64,000 bases of DNA, from assembly GCF_002939945.1 (NCBI RefSeq), contig NZ_MDEB01000002.1, forward strand, positions 62,001-126,000, written 5' to 3'. Shown here piece by piece: positions 47,105 through 60,177 of the stretch (positions are counted from its first letter, which is position 1; each line of letters opens with the position of its first letter). The position numbers were made by a program, and so were the translations under genes. The DNA comes from Xanthomonas arboricola pv. populi. Lineage in GTDB: Bacteria > Pseudomonadota > Gammaproteobacteria > Xanthomonadales > Xanthomonadaceae. Under the pieces are notes generated by a model. The model saw nothing but the letters and a program-made list of their open reading frames with translations. It was not told the DNA's origin and did no database searches.

Positions 47105-48295
47105 TTAGAACAGTTCGACCGTACCGGCGCCCATGCCTTGCTGCGCCACCGGCTTGTGCGGCGGACGCTCCCATTCCACACGCATGTCGCGCAGGCGGGT
47201 TGACACCTTCTGCAGCGCGGCGACCAGATCGCTGTCGTACACGCCGCCATTGCGATGCAGCAGTTCCTGCAGCGCCACCGCTTCACGGTTGATCGCGGTA
47301 AGGCGATCGAGGTGGGTGTGGATGCCGCTCAGCGTCTGCGTGGCGATGTCCTCGAACTGCAGGGCACGCACTGCTTCGGCCACGCTACCGTCGATGGAAC
47401 GCGCGCATTCGGAGATTTCGCGCATGCCGTCGCCCAACGAGGCGTTGATCTGCGCGACGTTCTCCAGCATCGCCGCCGATTCGTGGCGGGCTTCGCGGGA
47501 GCGATCCATATGCCGCGAGGCCAGCTGCGAGACCGTTTCACGGACCTTGGCGATCGATTCCTTGGAGCTGTGCGCCAGCTTGCGGATCTGTTCGTTGAAG
47601 GTGGTGGAACGCTCGGACAGATTGCGCACCTCGTCGGCGACCACTGCGAAGCCGCGACCGGCTTCACCGGCACGGGCTGCTTCGATGGCGGCGTTCAAGG
47701 CCAGCAGGTTGGTCTGGTCGGCAATCGACTTGACGTCTTCCAGCAGCGCGAAGATGCCATCCAGGTGCTGGGCCATCTCGTCGATGTGGTGCACCGTGTT
47801 GGTACTCTGGCCGCTCACCTGTTCCAGCGCTTCCACCAACTGCTCCATGCGGGAGCTGGCGTGCTGGGCGAAGCGGGCGACGTCGACACCTGCGCTGCCG
47901 TCGTCACCGGCACGGTCGACGATGCGGGCCAATGCCTGGCTTTGCTGGCGCGACTTGCGGTTCATCGCTTCGAAGCTGCCACCAAGACCGGACACGGCCT
48001 GGCGGATCAGTTCGCGGGCACGCTCGACTTCCGAGCGCGAACCGTCGACTTCGTTGCTGACGAACGTACGCAGTTCGTTGAGCAGTTGGTCCTGCTCGCG
48101 CAGGATGCGGGTCTGGTCCGGATTACGCCGGAACTGGGAGTAGGTCACCCAGGCAGCGAAACCGAGCCAGCTGAGCGTCATGGTCGCCAGGATCGCCCAG
48201 CGCACCGAAGCGGGCCAGTCGAATCCGACAGCGAAGGGAAACAGCAAGGTCAGAGCCAAAGGGGCGGCTAGACGGATAAGTGGACGTGAATACAT
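47105..48295 (-). CDS. Membrane-anchored methyl-accepting chemotaxis-type signal protein
   Basis: The 396-residue protein has two adjacent membrane segments near the N-terminus (about 7-24 and 30-52) with almost no periplasmic loop and no HAMP domain, then a cytoplasmic coiled-coil signalling domain with the receptor tip [20 protein letters not shown] followed by [18 protein letters not shown]. It therefore probably senses an internal or membrane signal. The open frame extends to 48424, but the FliA promoter at 48324-48350 would start transcription near 48317, supporting the ATG at 48295 (MYSRPLIRL). Confidence 0.9.
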   Translation of the reverse strand: MYSRPLIRLAAPLALTLLFPFAVGFDWPASVRWAILATMTLSWLGFAAWVTYSQFRRNPDQTRILREQDQLLNELRTFVSNEVDGSRSEVERARELIRQAVSGLGGSFEAMNRKSRQQSQALARIVDRAGDDGSAGVDVARFAQHASSRMEQLVEALEQVSGQSTNTVHHIDEMAQHLDGIFALLEDVKSIADQTNLLALNAAIEAARAGEAGRGFAVVADEVRNLSERSTTFNEQIRKLAHSSKESIAKVRETVSQLASRHMDRSREARHESAAMLENVAQINASLGDGMREISECARSIDGSVAEAVRALQFEDIATQTLSGIHTHLDRLTAINREAVALQELLHRNGGVYDSDLVAALQKVSTRLRDMRVEWERPPHKPVAQQGMGAGTVELF

Positions 48296-48323
48296 GGGCG
48301 TTCTCGGCAGAGTCACGGTTGCT

Positions 48324-48350
48324 GTATCGGCCGTACCCCCTTTGTCTTTA
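48324..48350 (-). promoter_or_regulatory. Sigma28 (FliA) promoter of the chemotaxis-type gene
   Basis: On the minus strand TAAAGACA and GCCGATAC lie 11 bases apart. This is a good FliA promoter that places the gene in the late flagellar regulon. Confidence 0.78.
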
Positions 48351-48442
48351 GCGACGATCGCCACATCGTCTCGCCCGTTCAACCGATGTTGACACGCGCC
48401 AGCGACCGACCGCGCGCGTGGCACACCGGTTTTTGCAGTGGT

Positions 48443-49057
48443 TTAGCGCAGCGCGCGGTCTACCGCCTCCATCATTGCGCGCTTGGCGAACAGGAAATCC
48501 CACAGGCTGCCACCCATCTGCCGCCACAACACGGCAGAGCGGACGGCGGCCAGCAATAGCGCGCGGATTTCCGCCACTACGCCGGCCTGACCCAGGTAAT
48601 GCGGATTGCCCTGCACCATGACCTTGGGGCGCAGGTGGCTGATGGTCTGCGCATACAGCCCGCCCAGCGAACTCAACACGTCCGGATGGCCGCTGTCGCC
48701 CAGGCTGTGTGCCTGACGCGCCGCCGCCTCGATGCCATTGGAGACCGTGGCGACGGTGGCAGTGTCGCGCACGAAGCGGCGCTCCAGCTGCAGCACCGCC
48801 AGCGCCAGCCGCGGCAGGACCTCGTCCTGGCCCTGATTGTGGAAATAGTTGTGCAGCAGCCGCAGGCCCGGCGCCACATCCGCTGCCGAGCCGTACACGG
48901 CTTCTGGCGAGGCCGCATCCACCCGGAACACGCTGTCCATGGCGGTACGCACCGTCGCAGCCTCCGAATGCCCGGTCTCGGCGATCCGCCGCACCTGTTG
49001 CAGGGCCTGGGCGACGCCGGCAAGCGCCAGCACGCGGTGATCCATGGAAGAACTCAT
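48443..49057 (-). CDS. hflD: HflD family protein
   Basis: HflD is a peripheral membrane protein first known for affecting phage lambda lysogeny through CII. The roughly 204-residue protein matches the family pattern ([16 protein letters not shown] near the N-terminus; [20 protein letters not shown] near the C-terminus). In E. coli and relatives it also follows mnmA. I choose the ATG at 49057, which shares its first base with the mnmA stop (TGATG), rather than the TTG one codon earlier. Confidence 0.9.
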   Translation of the reverse strand: MSSSMDHRVLALAGVAQALQQVRRIAETGHSEAATVRTAMDSVFRVDAASPEAVYGSAADVAPGLRLLHNYFHNQGQDEVLPRLALAVLQLERRFVRDTATVATVSNGIEAAARQAHSLGDSGHPDVLSSLGGLYAQTISHLRPKVMVQGNPHYLGQAGVVAEIRALLLAAVRSAVLWRQMGGSLWDFLFAKRAMMEAVDRALR

Positions 49058-50193
49058 CAAGCCACTACCTCAGGTGAAAAAGAAGATCCCGCCAGTTGGC
49101 GTTCCAGCGGCGCATCGGTGGCGGCAATGACCGCGCCACCCAGGCATTCCTCGCCGTCGTACAACACCAGCGACTGTCCGGGTGTCACCGCCCGCTGCGG
49201 CCGCTCGAAATGCACCTGCACGCTGCCATCGTCCTGCACGTTCACCGTGCATGGTTCGTCAGGCTGCCGGTAGCGCGTCTGTGCGGTGCAGCCGAAGCTG
49301 CGCGCCGGTGGCGCTCCGGTCACCCAGTGGGCCTGCTCGGACTGCAGCCAGCGTGATTGCAGCAGCGGGCTGTCGCGGTCCTGGTCCACATACAGCACGT
49401 TGCTCGCCACATCCTTGCCGACCACGTACCACGGCGCGGCGGCACGTCCACGTACGCCACCGATGTTCAGGCCTTCGCGCTGACCCAGGGTGAAATAGAA
49501 CACCCCCGGATGCTCGGCGATGCGCTGCCCCTGCGGGTCGCGGATCTCGCCGGTGCGCGCGGGCAGGTAACGGCCCAGAAACTCGCGGAAATCGCGCTCG
49601 CCGATGAAGCAGATGCCGGTGGAATCCTTCTTGGCATGGGTCGGCAGACCGGCATCCTGGGCGATCCGGCGCAGCGTGCTTTTTTCCAGGTCGCCGATCG
49701 GAAACAGCGTCGCGGCCAGCTGCGTCTGCCCAAGCTGATGCAGAAAATAGCTCTGGTCCTTGCCGCGGTCGGCGCCACGCAGCAGGCGCCAGCACCCGCC
49801 ACTGTGCGCCACCCGCGCGTAGTGGCCGGTGGCGATGCGCTCGGCGCCCAGCGCCTGGGCCGCATCCAGAAAATGCTTGAACTTGACCTCGCGGTTGCAC
49901 AGCACGTCCGGGTTCGGCGTGCGCCCGGCCGCGTATTCGGCCAGGAAGTGCTCGAACACGCCGCTCCAGTATTCGCCGGAAAAATCGCGGAAGTGGAACG
50001 GGATGCCCAGCACCCCGCACACCGCCACCGCATCACGGCGGTCGTCCTCGGCGCGGCAATCGCCGCTGCCGTCGTCGGCCCAGTTCTGCATGAACAGCCC
50101 GGCGATCGACTCGCCCTGCTGGGCCAGCCGCCAGGCCGCCACCGACGAATCCACACCACCGGAGACGCCGACAACGATACGTGGCGTACTCAT
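49057..50193 (-). CDS. mnmA: tRNA-specific 2-thiouridylase MnmA
   Basis: MnmA thiolates U34 of tRNA-Lys, -Glu and -Gln. The 378-residue enzyme has the PP-loop SGGVDSS near residue 10, the two catalytic cysteines in [12 protein letters not shown] and [10 protein letters not shown], and the GLNIGG region of the central domain. The frame is open to 50421, but the family start is the ATG at 50193, which overlaps the nudJ stop as ATGA. The gene order nudJ-mnmA-hflD is the same as in E. coli. Confidence 0.97.
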   Translation of the reverse strand: MSTPRIVVGVSGGVDSSVAAWRLAQQGESIAGLFMQNWADDGSGDCRAEDDRRDAVAVCGVLGIPFHFRDFSGEYWSGVFEHFLAEYAAGRTPNPDVLCNREVKFKHFLDAAQALGAERIATGHYARVAHSGGCWRLLRGADRGKDQSYFLHQLGQTQLAATLFPIGDLEKSTLRRIAQDAGLPTHAKKDSTGICFIGERDFREFLGRYLPARTGEIRDPQGQRIAEHPGVFYFTLGQREGLNIGGVRGRAAAPWYVVGKDVASNVLYVDQDRDSPLLQSRWLQSEQAHWVTGAPPARSFGCTAQTRYRQPDEPCTVNVQDDGSVQVHFERPQRAVTPGQSLVLYDGEECLGGAVIAATDAPLERQLAGSSFSPEVVA

Positions 50194-50648
50194 GCGACGT
50201 GCCGCACCAATGCCAATGGATGGCGCTGGCCGGCCAGATAGTCGGCCACCACTTCCCACACCAACGGGCTGCGCAGGCGCTCGGTCGCGCTGCGCAATTG
50301 TTCCGGCGTCATCCACAACGCGCGCACCACGCCGGTGTCCAGACTGCGCTCGGGATGGTGGGTCATGGCCTCGGCGACAAACGCAAACCGCAGGAAGCAC
50401 TGGCCGTTCGGGGCGACCCATTGGTAGGTGCCGATGAAGTGGGTCGGGCGAACGTCCCAGCCGGTCTCTTCGAGGGTCTCGCGCACCGCCGCGTCGAGCA
50501 GGCTTTCGTCCGGTTCCAGATGTCCGGCAGGCTGGTTCAACACCAGCCGGCCGCCGATGCGCTCTTCCACCTGCAGAAAGCGCCCGTCGCGCACCACCAC
50601 GGTGGCCACGGTGACCTCCGGATGCCAGCGTTGTTCGGAAGCGCTCAT
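50190..50648 (-). CDS. nudJ: Nudix hydrolase NudJ-like
   Basis: This 152-residue Nudix hydrolase has the Nudix box [20 protein letters not shown] followed by TGWDV, with the conserved Gly, Glu and REXXEE residues. NudJ in E. coli hydrolyses nucleoside and thiamine pyrophosphates and lies before mnmA, as here. I choose the ATG at 50648; the longer frame to 50909 has no family similarity. It overlaps mnmA by 4 bases. Confidence 0.9.
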   Translation of the reverse strand: MSASEQRWHPEVTVATVVVRDGRFLQVEERIGGRLVLNQPAGHLEPDESLLDAAVRETLEETGWDVRPTHFIGTYQWVAPNGQCFLRFAFVAEAMTHHPERSLDTGVVRALWMTPEQLRSATERLRSPLVWEVVADYLAGQRHPLALVRHVA

Positions 50649-50809
50649 CGCTGCGGGTCCTGCCTGATCGGGGCTGCGCTCGCGGTACCGGCCAGCGGCC
50701 CGGCTTGAAGCCGGGTCAGACGGTAATGCAACCCTGCAGGGCGCACGGAGCTGGGCAGGTCGGCGGTGAGCGACGGCGCCAGCAACGGCGCGGTCAGGGA
50801 ATCGGTCAT
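50645..50809 (-). CDS. Possible 54-codon ORF before nudJ
   Basis: An ORF starting ATG at 50809 ([19 protein letters not shown]) ends with a TGA that overlaps the nudJ ATG as ATGA, the arrangement expected of translational coupling. The product is Leu/Ala/Pro rich and belongs to no family I know. It may be a small coupled gene or a chance frame in GC-rich DNA. Confidence 0.25.
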   Translation of the reverse strand: MTDSLTAPLLAPSLTADLPSSVRPAGLHYRLTRLQAGPLAGTASAAPIRQDPQR

Positions 50810-50886
50810 CAAGGGCCAGCCATGGAATCGGAGACAAATTGTGCGGGGCGCGGCGTAAATCGTCCAATGCGTGCGGCGATGAACCG

Positions 50887-50892
50887 TATAAT
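50887..50892 (+). promoter_or_regulatory. TATAAT -10 element immediately before clpS
   Basis: A perfect TATAAT lies only 6 bases before the clpS ATG, so transcription would start at or next to the start codon. No good -35 hexamer is seen 17 bases upstream, and no ribosome site precedes the ATG. This suggests a leaderless clpS mRNA. Confidence 0.55.
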
Positions 50893-50898
50893 GACCGG

Positions 50899-51219
50899 AT
50901 GCCTCGCAAGACCTCACACGAACACGATCACGGCCTCACGGTCGAAGCCAGCAAGCCTGAAGTGGCGCCACCGCCGCGCTATCAGGTGCTTCTGCTGAAC
51001 GACGACTACACCCCGATGGACTTCGTGGTGACGGTGTTGCAGCAGTTTTTCAACCTCGATCTGGAGCGGGCCACGCAAGTCATGCTGCATGTCCATACCC
51101 GTGGGCGCGGCGTCTGCGGGGTCTACAGCCGCGAGGTCGCCGAGTCCAAGGTGGCTCAGGTCAACGAATTCTCGCGCATGAACCAGCACCCGCTGCTGTG
51201 CACGATGGAACAGACCTGA
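50899..51219 (+). CDS. clpS: ClpAP adaptor protein ClpS
   Basis: ClpS binds proteins with N-terminal Leu, Phe, Trp or Tyr and hands them to ClpAP. The 106-residue protein has the family core ([20 protein letters not shown] and [20 protein letters not shown]), including the Asn-Asp pair that contacts the N-degron. The ATG at 50899 gives the normal length and fits a leaderless transcript. clpA follows on the same strand. Confidence 0.97.
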   Translation: MPRKTSHEHDHGLTVEASKPEVAPPPRYQVLLLNDDYTPMDFVVTVLQQFFNLDLERATQVMLHVHTRGRGVCGVYSREVAESKVAQVNEFSRMNQHPLLCTMEQT

Positions 51220-51362
51220 AGGCGCTAAGCTGATCATTCCAGCAACGCAACACTGTGGCCGCAATCACATGCTAACGCCGTCTGAACATGCCTATCCGAT
51301 AGGGTTGTGGTAAATCCCAACAAAAGCCGCATATTGTTGGCAACAGCCGTTCGGAGTTACCA

Positions 51363-53645
<2,283 letters not shown>

Positions 53646-53669
53646 CCGCCTTGCGGTCCTGAAACGAAA

Positions 53670-53694
53670 AACCGCTCGAAAGAGCGGTTTTTTT
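53670..53694 (+). terminator. Rho-independent terminator of clpA
   Basis: The stem ACCGCTC/GAGCGGT with a GAAA loop is followed by seven T. It ends the clpA transcript. Confidence 0.92.
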
Positions 53695-53798
53695 ATGTCC
53701 TCAGAACAGGTTGCCCGAGTGATCGTAGAGGCCGAGCGGAGGGTGCAGCTCGCGACGAGCACGACGGCGCGCTTTCCGAACTTTGGGCGGTGTGTCGA

Positions 53799-53827
53799 CT
53801 GAGGCGCAAACGCTAAAGGCGCAAACG
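53799..53827. repeat. Tandem 14-base direct repeat between clpA and infA
   Basis: AGGCGCAAACGCTA occurs twice with one base between. It lies in the roughly 220-base gap between the convergent ends of clpA and infA, where I see no gene. Confidence 0.6.
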
Positions 53828-53913
53828 CTAGAGGCAACGGCACAAGCGAGGCAGTAGCAAGCTGACACCCCCAGCCACTGCTGGCATCCAAATACACGAA
53901 CCTCAGCCACGAC

Positions 53914-53933
53914 AAAAAGCGGCCATTGGCCGC
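53914..53933 (-). terminator. Rho-independent terminator of infA
   Basis: On the minus strand the palindrome GCGGCCAATGGCCGC is followed by TTTTT, 24 bases after the infA stop. Confidence 0.88.
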
Positions 53934-53956
53934 CTCGCGTCTCACACCAGAACCGC

Positions 53957-54175
53957 TTACTTCATGCGGTAGGTAATACGACCCTTGGTCAGGTCGTAGG
54001 GAGTCATCTCAACTTTGACCCGATCGCCGGTCAGGATGCGGATGTAGTTCTTGCGCATGCGGCCGGAGATGTGGGCGATGATCTCATGCCCGTTTTCCAG
54101 CTTGACCCGGAACGTGGTGTTGGGGAGCGTCTCGCTGACGCTGCCTTCGAATTCAATGGAGTCGTCTTTCGACAT
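53957..54175 (-). CDS. infA: Translation initiation factor IF-1
   Basis: IF-1 binds the ribosomal A site during initiation. The 72-residue product ([19 protein letters not shown] through [13 protein letters not shown]) is the exact family length and shows the OB-fold motifs, including [18 protein letters not shown]. The open frame adds 6 codons upstream that do not belong. It follows aat and is ended by its own terminator. Confidence 0.98.
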
Positions 54176-54255
54176 GTAATCCTGTGCAATCACGGCTGGC
54201 CCGGGAGGGCCGTAAGGGACAGCATTTTACGCTCCATCTCCCAGCGGTGCAAATT

Positions 54256-55005
54256 TTATGTTAAGCGGACTTCAGCGAGCGCGCTGGCAGGCCGCTCGCC
54301 GTAGCGCTCGGACCAGCTGCCCGGCGGCGCAGCCTGGCCGACCTGCAGCCGCACCTGCCGCAAAAACTCTGCACGTGGCAGGCGTTGCGCACCGAGACGC
54401 ATCAGGTGCGGATTTTCCACCTGGGCGTCGAGCAACGGCCAACCGCAGGCGTGCAGATGCGCGGCCAGCGCCGCCAGCGCCACCTTGGAGCCGCCGCTGT
54501 CGGCGCTGAACATGCTCTCGCCGAAAAACATCTGGCCGACCGCCACCCCGTAGATGCCGCCGACCAAGCGCGTGCCATCGAACACTTCCAGCGAATGCGC
54601 GTGACCCAAACGATGCAGCTCGAGATAGGCCTGCTGCATCGCGGCGGTGATCCAGGTGCCGTCCTGACCGGCGCGCGGAATCGACGCGCATGCCTCGATC
54701 ACCTGTGCGAAGGCGGTATCGGCGCGCAGCATCCAGCGGCTGCTGCGCAACTGGCGCCGGAAACGTGAGGACAGGCGTACGCCATCGGTACGAAACACCG
54801 TGCGCGGGTCCGGGCTCCACCACAGGATCGGCTGGCCGTCCGAGAACCAGGGGAACACGCCACCGGCATAGGCATTGAGCAGGCGCTGCGGCGACAGATC
54901 GCCGCCGATGGCGAGCAGGCCGTCCGGCTCGCGCAACGCCTGTTCGGCCGGCGGGAAGGGCGCGGCTGGGTCTGCCGCAAGCAGGTAGGGAAGGGCGCGG
55001 GACAT
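54256..55005 (-). CDS. aat: Leucyl/phenylalanyl-tRNA-protein transferase Aat
   Basis: Aat attaches Leu or Phe to proteins with N-terminal Arg or Lys, creating the N-degrons that ClpS recognises. The 249-residue enzyme has the family motifs GLLAIGGDLSPQRLLNAYAGG, FPWFSDGQPILWWSPDPR and LWGGIYGVAVG-type core (here LVGGIYGVAVGQMFFGESMF). The frame is open to 55206, but the conserved start is the ATG at 55005. It precedes infA, as in many proteobacteria. Confidence 0.97.
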   Translation of the reverse strand: MSRALPYLLAADPAAPFPPAEQALREPDGLLAIGGDLSPQRLLNAYAGGVFPWFSDGQPILWWSPDPRTVFRTDGVRLSSRFRRQLRSSRWMLRADTAFAQVIEACASIPRAGQDGTWITAAMQQAYLELHRLGHAHSLEVFDGTRLVGGIYGVAVGQMFFGESMFSADSGGSKVALAALAAHLHACGWPLLDAQVENPHLMRLGAQRLPRAEFLRQVRLQVGQAAPPGSWSERYGERPASALAEVRLT

Positions 55006-55254
55006 GCGCGCAGTGTAGAGCGTGTCGTACAGGTCGCACCCGGGGCGACGACCAGCGCCGGCACGCAACGGTCCGCGGCTGTGGTCGACACGCTTTGCCG
55101 CATGCGTCCACGAGCAGCCCGGTGCTGTGTGTGCAATTCGCACACGGCTGACGGTTGGTTCTTGGGTGGGTTGGGTCGCGTCGCTGCGGCATCTCCGATA
55201 CGCCACAGGCCTGCGATCAGCTGCGAATGTAGCCTGCGTTGCGGCCGCGCAGGC

Positions 55255-56373
55255 TCAGTCGCGAAACGGGCTGTGCTCGGACAGCTCGCGTGCATGCCGG
55301 GCGACCGCCTGGCGCTCGTCGGCGCACCATTGCGCCAACGGCTCGCGAAAGCCGGGGTCGGCGATCCAGTGACGGCTGCGGACCAGTGTCGGCAGAAACC
55401 CGCGCGCGATCTTGTGTTCGCCTTGTGCGCCGGGCTCGAAGCGGGCTAGGCCCTCGCGCAGACAGTATTCGATGCCCTGGTAGTAGCAGGTTTCGAAATG
55501 CAGGCCCGGAAGGGCTTCACCGCCCCAGTAACGCCCGTACAGCGTGTCGCGACCGCGTAGGCAAAGCGCACCCGCGATCGGTTGCCCATCGAGTTCGGCC
55601 AGAAACATCACCAGCTGACGCGGCAGGTGCCGGGCCAGGTGGTGCAGGAATTCCGGCGTCAGCGCAGGCGAGTTGCCGTATTCGTTGAAGGTCTTGAGAT
55701 AGAAGCCGTACATCGCGTCCAGATCGGCGTCGCTGGCTTCATCGCCATGCACCACGCGCAACCGCACGCCGGCCCGCTGCACCTTGGCGCGTTCCTGGCG
55801 GATGTTTTTGCGCCGTTTGTGATCCATCGCCGCCAGGAAGCTTTCGAAATCGCTCCATCCGCTGGCGTTATGCCAGTGGTACTGCAGATCGTTGCGCTCC
55901 AGCCAGTCGGCATCGAAGGCCGTCTCTTCCTCGGTCAGATAAAAGTTGACGTGTGCCGACGACAGCCCGCTGCGCTCCACCAGATCGCGCATCGCCGCGA
56001 GCAACTGCGGGCGCCAGCGCGGTGCGCCCAGCAGGCGCGGTCCGGTCACCGGCGAGTAGGGCACCCCGCACAGCCACTTGGGGAAGTACTCCTGCCCATA
56101 GCGCGCGTAGGCATGCGCCCAGGCGTGGTCGAATACGAACTCGCCATGCGAGTTGTTCTTCAGATACCCCGGCGCGGCGGCGACCAGCGTGTCGCCGTCC
56201 CACAACGTCAGGTGCAGCGGGTTCCAGCCCCAGTCCGGGCGCAGGCAGCCCTCCTGCTCGAGGCCTTCCAGGAATGCGTAAGAGATGAACGGGTGCGCGC
56301 CGTCGTGCAGCGCGTCCCAGGCGCCGGCCGGAAGCTCGTCCAGCCGGCGGCACCAGCGGGCAGTGACGCTCAT
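55255..56373 (-). CDS. FemAB-like GNAT protein (DUF482 family)
   Basis: The 372-residue protein matches the proteobacterial FemAB/GNAT-like family, with HGEFVFDHAWAHAYARYGQE, DHKRRKNIRQERAKV and the C-terminal FEPGAQGEHKIARGFLP motif. Related proteins are often found near aat and trxB, but their substrate is not established. The start at 56373 gives the usual length. It follows trxB with a 60-base gap on the same strand. Confidence 0.88.
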   Translation of the reverse strand: MSVTARWCRRLDELPAGAWDALHDGAHPFISYAFLEGLEQEGCLRPDWGWNPLHLTLWDGDTLVAAAPGYLKNNSHGEFVFDHAWAHAYARYGQEYFPKWLCGVPYSPVTGPRLLGAPRWRPQLLAAMRDLVERSGLSSAHVNFYLTEEETAFDADWLERNDLQYHWHNASGWSDFESFLAAMDHKRRKNIRQERAKVQRAGVRLRVVHGDEASDADLDAMYGFYLKTFNEYGNSPALTPEFLHHLARHLPRQLVMFLAELDGQPIAGALCLRGRDTLYGRYWGGEALPGLHFETCYYQGIEYCLREGLARFEPGAQGEHKIARGFLPTLVRSRHWIADPGFREPLAQWCADERQAVARHARELSEHSPFRD

Positions 56374-56433
56374 GCGTACGGCCTACCGATATCGGCGCTG
56401 CCCGCGCGGCGCGGGCGGCGGTCAGCAGCCACC

Positions 56434-57489
<1,056 letters not shown>

Positions 57490-57502
57490 TCAAGGCGGCG
57501 CG

Positions 57503-57550
57503 ATGGAACTGCTTGAACCGCAGATGGCATGGTCCACCCAGTACGCGTAA
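57503..57550 (+). CDS. 15-codon ORF in the trxB-ftsK transcript
   Basis: ATG at 57503 encodes MELLEPQMAWSTQYA and stops with TAA 4 bases before the terminator stem. AAGG lies 7 bases before the ATG, a good ribosome site. A GTG start 6 codons upstream is also possible. It could be a small protein or a leader peptide. Only its position and ribosome site support it. Confidence 0.35.
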   Translation: MELLEPQMAWSTQYA

Positions 57551-57553
57551 TCG

Positions 57554-57577
57554 ACGCCGCCCCGTGCGGCGTTTTTT
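57554..57577 (+). terminator. Rho-independent terminator before ftsK
   Basis: A 7-bp stem (ACGCCGC with GCGGCGT) around CCCGT is followed by a T-run (stem edge plus five more T). No annotated plus-strand gene lies upstream, so it must end a short transcript or attenuate ftsK. Confidence 0.82.
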
Positions 57578-57685
57578 GTTGACCACCGCAGGCCCAGGCA
57601 GGCAATGCGCATGCAACAGCTGAAACCGTGGCCTCAGTCGTTTATTATCAACCACTAACAGCATTTTTCTAAGGTCTGGCTACAG

Positions 57686-60043
57686 GTGGCAAAGCAGGTT
57701 CCCGAACGCAGCAAGCCCGCTGAGGGCAAGACGCCCTCGCGCAAGACGGCGGTGGCGGACAATCCGCGTCGGCAAAAGCTCTGGCGCGATCTGGCATTGA
57801 TCGCGGTGGCGCCGCTGCTGTTGTATCTGCTGGCCAGTCTGTTCACTTATTCGAGCGTCGATCCGGGCTGGTCGCAGACCGGCAGCGTGGTCGCGCCGGT
57901 GCACAACATGGGCGGCCGCGTCGGCGCCTGGACGGCCGACGTGCTGCTGCAGTTGTTCGGTTATGTGGCCTTCCTGCTGCCGGTGGTGCTGGGTGCGGTG
58001 GCCTGGATCGCCTTGTTCGGCATGGACAAGGAAGGGCAGGCCGAGGCCGATCTGGGGCCGGCATTGCGCCTGGTCGGCATGGTCGGCTTCCTGATCGCCT
58101 CCACCGGCTTCCTGCATCTGCGCCTGTTCACCGGCGATGTAGCCGGCGCCGGCGGGATCCTGGGGCGGTTGGTGAGCAATTCGCTGAGCGCCGGTTTCGG
58201 GGCGCTGGGTGCCAACCTGTTCGTGCTGGTGCTGCTGCTGGTATCGATCACTTTGGCCACCGGCCTTTCCTGGTTTGCGGTGATGGAGCGCATCGGTACC
58301 GGGGTGCTGGCGTTGGGGCCGCTGATGCAGCGCAAGACCCATCAGGCCACCGAGTGGCAGCAGACCCGCGTGATGCGCGAAGAGCGCGAAGAAGTGCGCA
58401 AGGTCGATGCGGTCAAGCAGGCCAAGCGCGAGCCGGTCAAGATCGAGCCGCCGCCGGCACCGGTGGTGGAGAAGAGCGAGCGCGCCAAGCGCGATACCCA
58501 GATCCCGATGTTCCAGGGCGTGAGCACCGACGGCTCCGACCTGCCGCCGCTGGCCCTGCTGGACGACCCCAAGCCGCAAGCCAAGGGGTACTCGGAGGAA
58601 ACGCTGGAGACGCTGTCGCGGCAGATCGAGTTCAAGCTCAAGGACTTTCGCATCGAGGCGCAGGTGGTCGGCGCCTATCCGGGCCCGGTGATCACCCGTT
58701 TCGAGATCGAGCCGGCGCCGGGCATCAAGGTCAGCCAGATCAGCTCGCTGGACAAGGACATCGCGCGTGGGCTGTCGGTCAAGTCGGTGCGCGTGGTCGA
58801 CGTGATTCCGGGCAAGTCGGTAGTGGGTCTGGAGATCCCCAACGTCACCCGCGAGATGATCTTCCTGTCCGAACTGCTGCGCTCCAAGGAATACGACAAG
58901 TCGGCCAGCCCGTTGACGCTGGCCCTGGGCAAGGACATCGCCGGGCGCCCGACCGTGGCCGATCTGGCGCGCATGCCGCATTTGCTGGTGGCCGGTACCA
59001 CCGGCTCGGGCAAGTCGGTGGCGGTCAACGCGATGGTGCTGAGCCTGTTGTTCAAGGCTTCGCACAAGGAACTGCGGATGCTGATGATCGACCCGAAGAT
59101 GCTCGAACTGAGCGTCTATCAGGGCATCCCGCATCTGCTGGCGCCGGTGGTCACCGACATGAAAGAGGCCGCCAACGGCCTGCGTTGGTGCGTGGCCGAA
59201 ATGGAACGCCGCTACAAGCTGATGAGCGCGGTGGGCGTGCGCAACCTGGCCGGCTTCAACAAGAAGATCAAGGATGCCATCGACGCCGGCCAGCCGATGA
59301 TGGACCCGCTGTTCAAGCCCAATCCCGAACTGGGCGAGGCACCGCGGCCGCTGGAGACGCTGCCGTTCATCGTGATCTTCATCGACGAATTCGCCGACAT
59401 GATGATGATCGTCGGCAAGAAGGTCGAGGAGCTGATCGCGCGCCTGGCGCAGAAGGCGCGCGCGGCCGGCATCCACCTGATCCTGGCCACGCAGCGGCCG
59501 TCGGTGGACGTGATCACCGGCTTGATCAAGGCCAATATTCCGACCCGCGTGGCGTTCCAGGTCAGCTCCAAGATCGACTCGCGCACCATCCTGGATCAGT
59601 CCGGCGCCGAAGCGCTGCTGGGCAACGGCGACATGCTGTATCTGCCGCCGGGCACGGCGTTGCCGGACCGCGTGCATGGCGCCTTCGTCAGCGACGAGGA
59701 AGTGCATCGCGTGGTCGAGCATCTGAAGGCCAGCGGGCCGGTGTCCTACGTCGAAGGCGTGCTGGATGAAGTGCAGACCATGGGCGATGGCACCGTGATC
59801 GGCGCGACCGGCTTGCCCGAGAGCAGCGGCGGTGGCGGCGACGAGTCCGACCCCCTGTACGACGAGGCCTTGCGCATCGTCACCGAAACCCGGCGCGCCT
59901 CGATCTCCGGCGTGCAGCGGCGCTTGAAGATCGGCTACAACCGTGCCGCACGGCTGATCGAAGCGATGGAAGCGGCGGGCGTGGTCAGCCAGCCCGAGCA
60001 CAATGGCGACCGCACCGTGCTGGCGCCGCCGCCGCCCAAGTAA
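57686..60043 (+). CDS. ftsK: DNA translocase FtsK
   Basis: FtsK anchors at the division septum and pumps chromosomal DNA for segregation and dimer resolution. The 785-residue protein has an N-terminal region with about four membrane segments (residues 33-200), a linker, an alpha/beta motor with Walker [13 protein letters not shown] and Walker [13 protein letters not shown], and a C-terminal winged-helix gamma domain ([20 protein letters not shown], ending EPEHNGDR-type sequence, here QPEHNGDR). It starts with GTG at 57686, with AAGG upstream and TATTAT near 57643 as possible -10. Confidence 0.97.
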   Translation: MAKQVPERSKPAEGKTPSRKTAVADNPRRQKLWRDLALIAVAPLLLYLLASLFTYSSVDPGWSQTGSVVAPVHNMGGRVGAWTADVLLQLFGYVAFLLPVVLGAVAWIALFGMDKEGQAEADLGPALRLVGMVGFLIASTGFLHLRLFTGDVAGAGGILGRLVSNSLSAGFGALGANLFVLVLLLVSITLATGLSWFAVMERIGTGVLALGPLMQRKTHQATEWQQTRVMREEREEVRKVDAVKQAKREPVKIEPPPAPVVEKSERAKRDTQIPMFQGVSTDGSDLPPLALLDDPKPQAKGYSEETLETLSRQIEFKLKDFRIEAQVVGAYPGPVITRFEIEPAPGIKVSQISSLDKDIARGLSVKSVRVVDVIPGKSVVGLEIPNVTREMIFLSELLRSKEYDKSASPLTLALGKDIAGRPTVADLARMPHLLVAGTTGSGKSVAVNAMVLSLLFKASHKELRMLMIDPKMLELSVYQGIPHLLAPVVTDMKEAANGLRWCVAEMERRYKLMSAVGVRNLAGFNKKIKDAIDAGQPMMDPLFKPNPELGEAPRPLETLPFIVIFIDEFADMMMIVGKKVEELIARLAQKARAAGIHLILATQRPSVDVITGLIKANIPTRVAFQVSSKIDSRTILDQSGAEALLGNGDMLYLPPGTALPDRVHGAFVSDEEVHRVVEHLKASGPVSYVEGVLDEVQTMGDGTVIGATGLPESSGGGGDESDPLYDEALRIVTETRRASISGVQRRLKIGYNRAARLIEAMEAAGVVSQPEHNGDRTVLAPPPPK

Positions 60044-60177
60044 TCGGCGGCCGGCACCGCTGCGCGTGCCCGCATGCGCAGGGATGCGGCGATGTTGGAG
60101 GCCGGTGCCTGACGCTGCCGCGCACACCGGCTACCCTGTTGCACAAGGGCCGCTCCGGCCCGCCGCGATTCAAGGCC

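Noticed and set aside
53701-53910. 69-codon minus-strand ORF between clpA and infA
   Set aside because: It spans the direct repeat, begins near the infA terminator and has Cys/Arg-rich composition; no support for expression.
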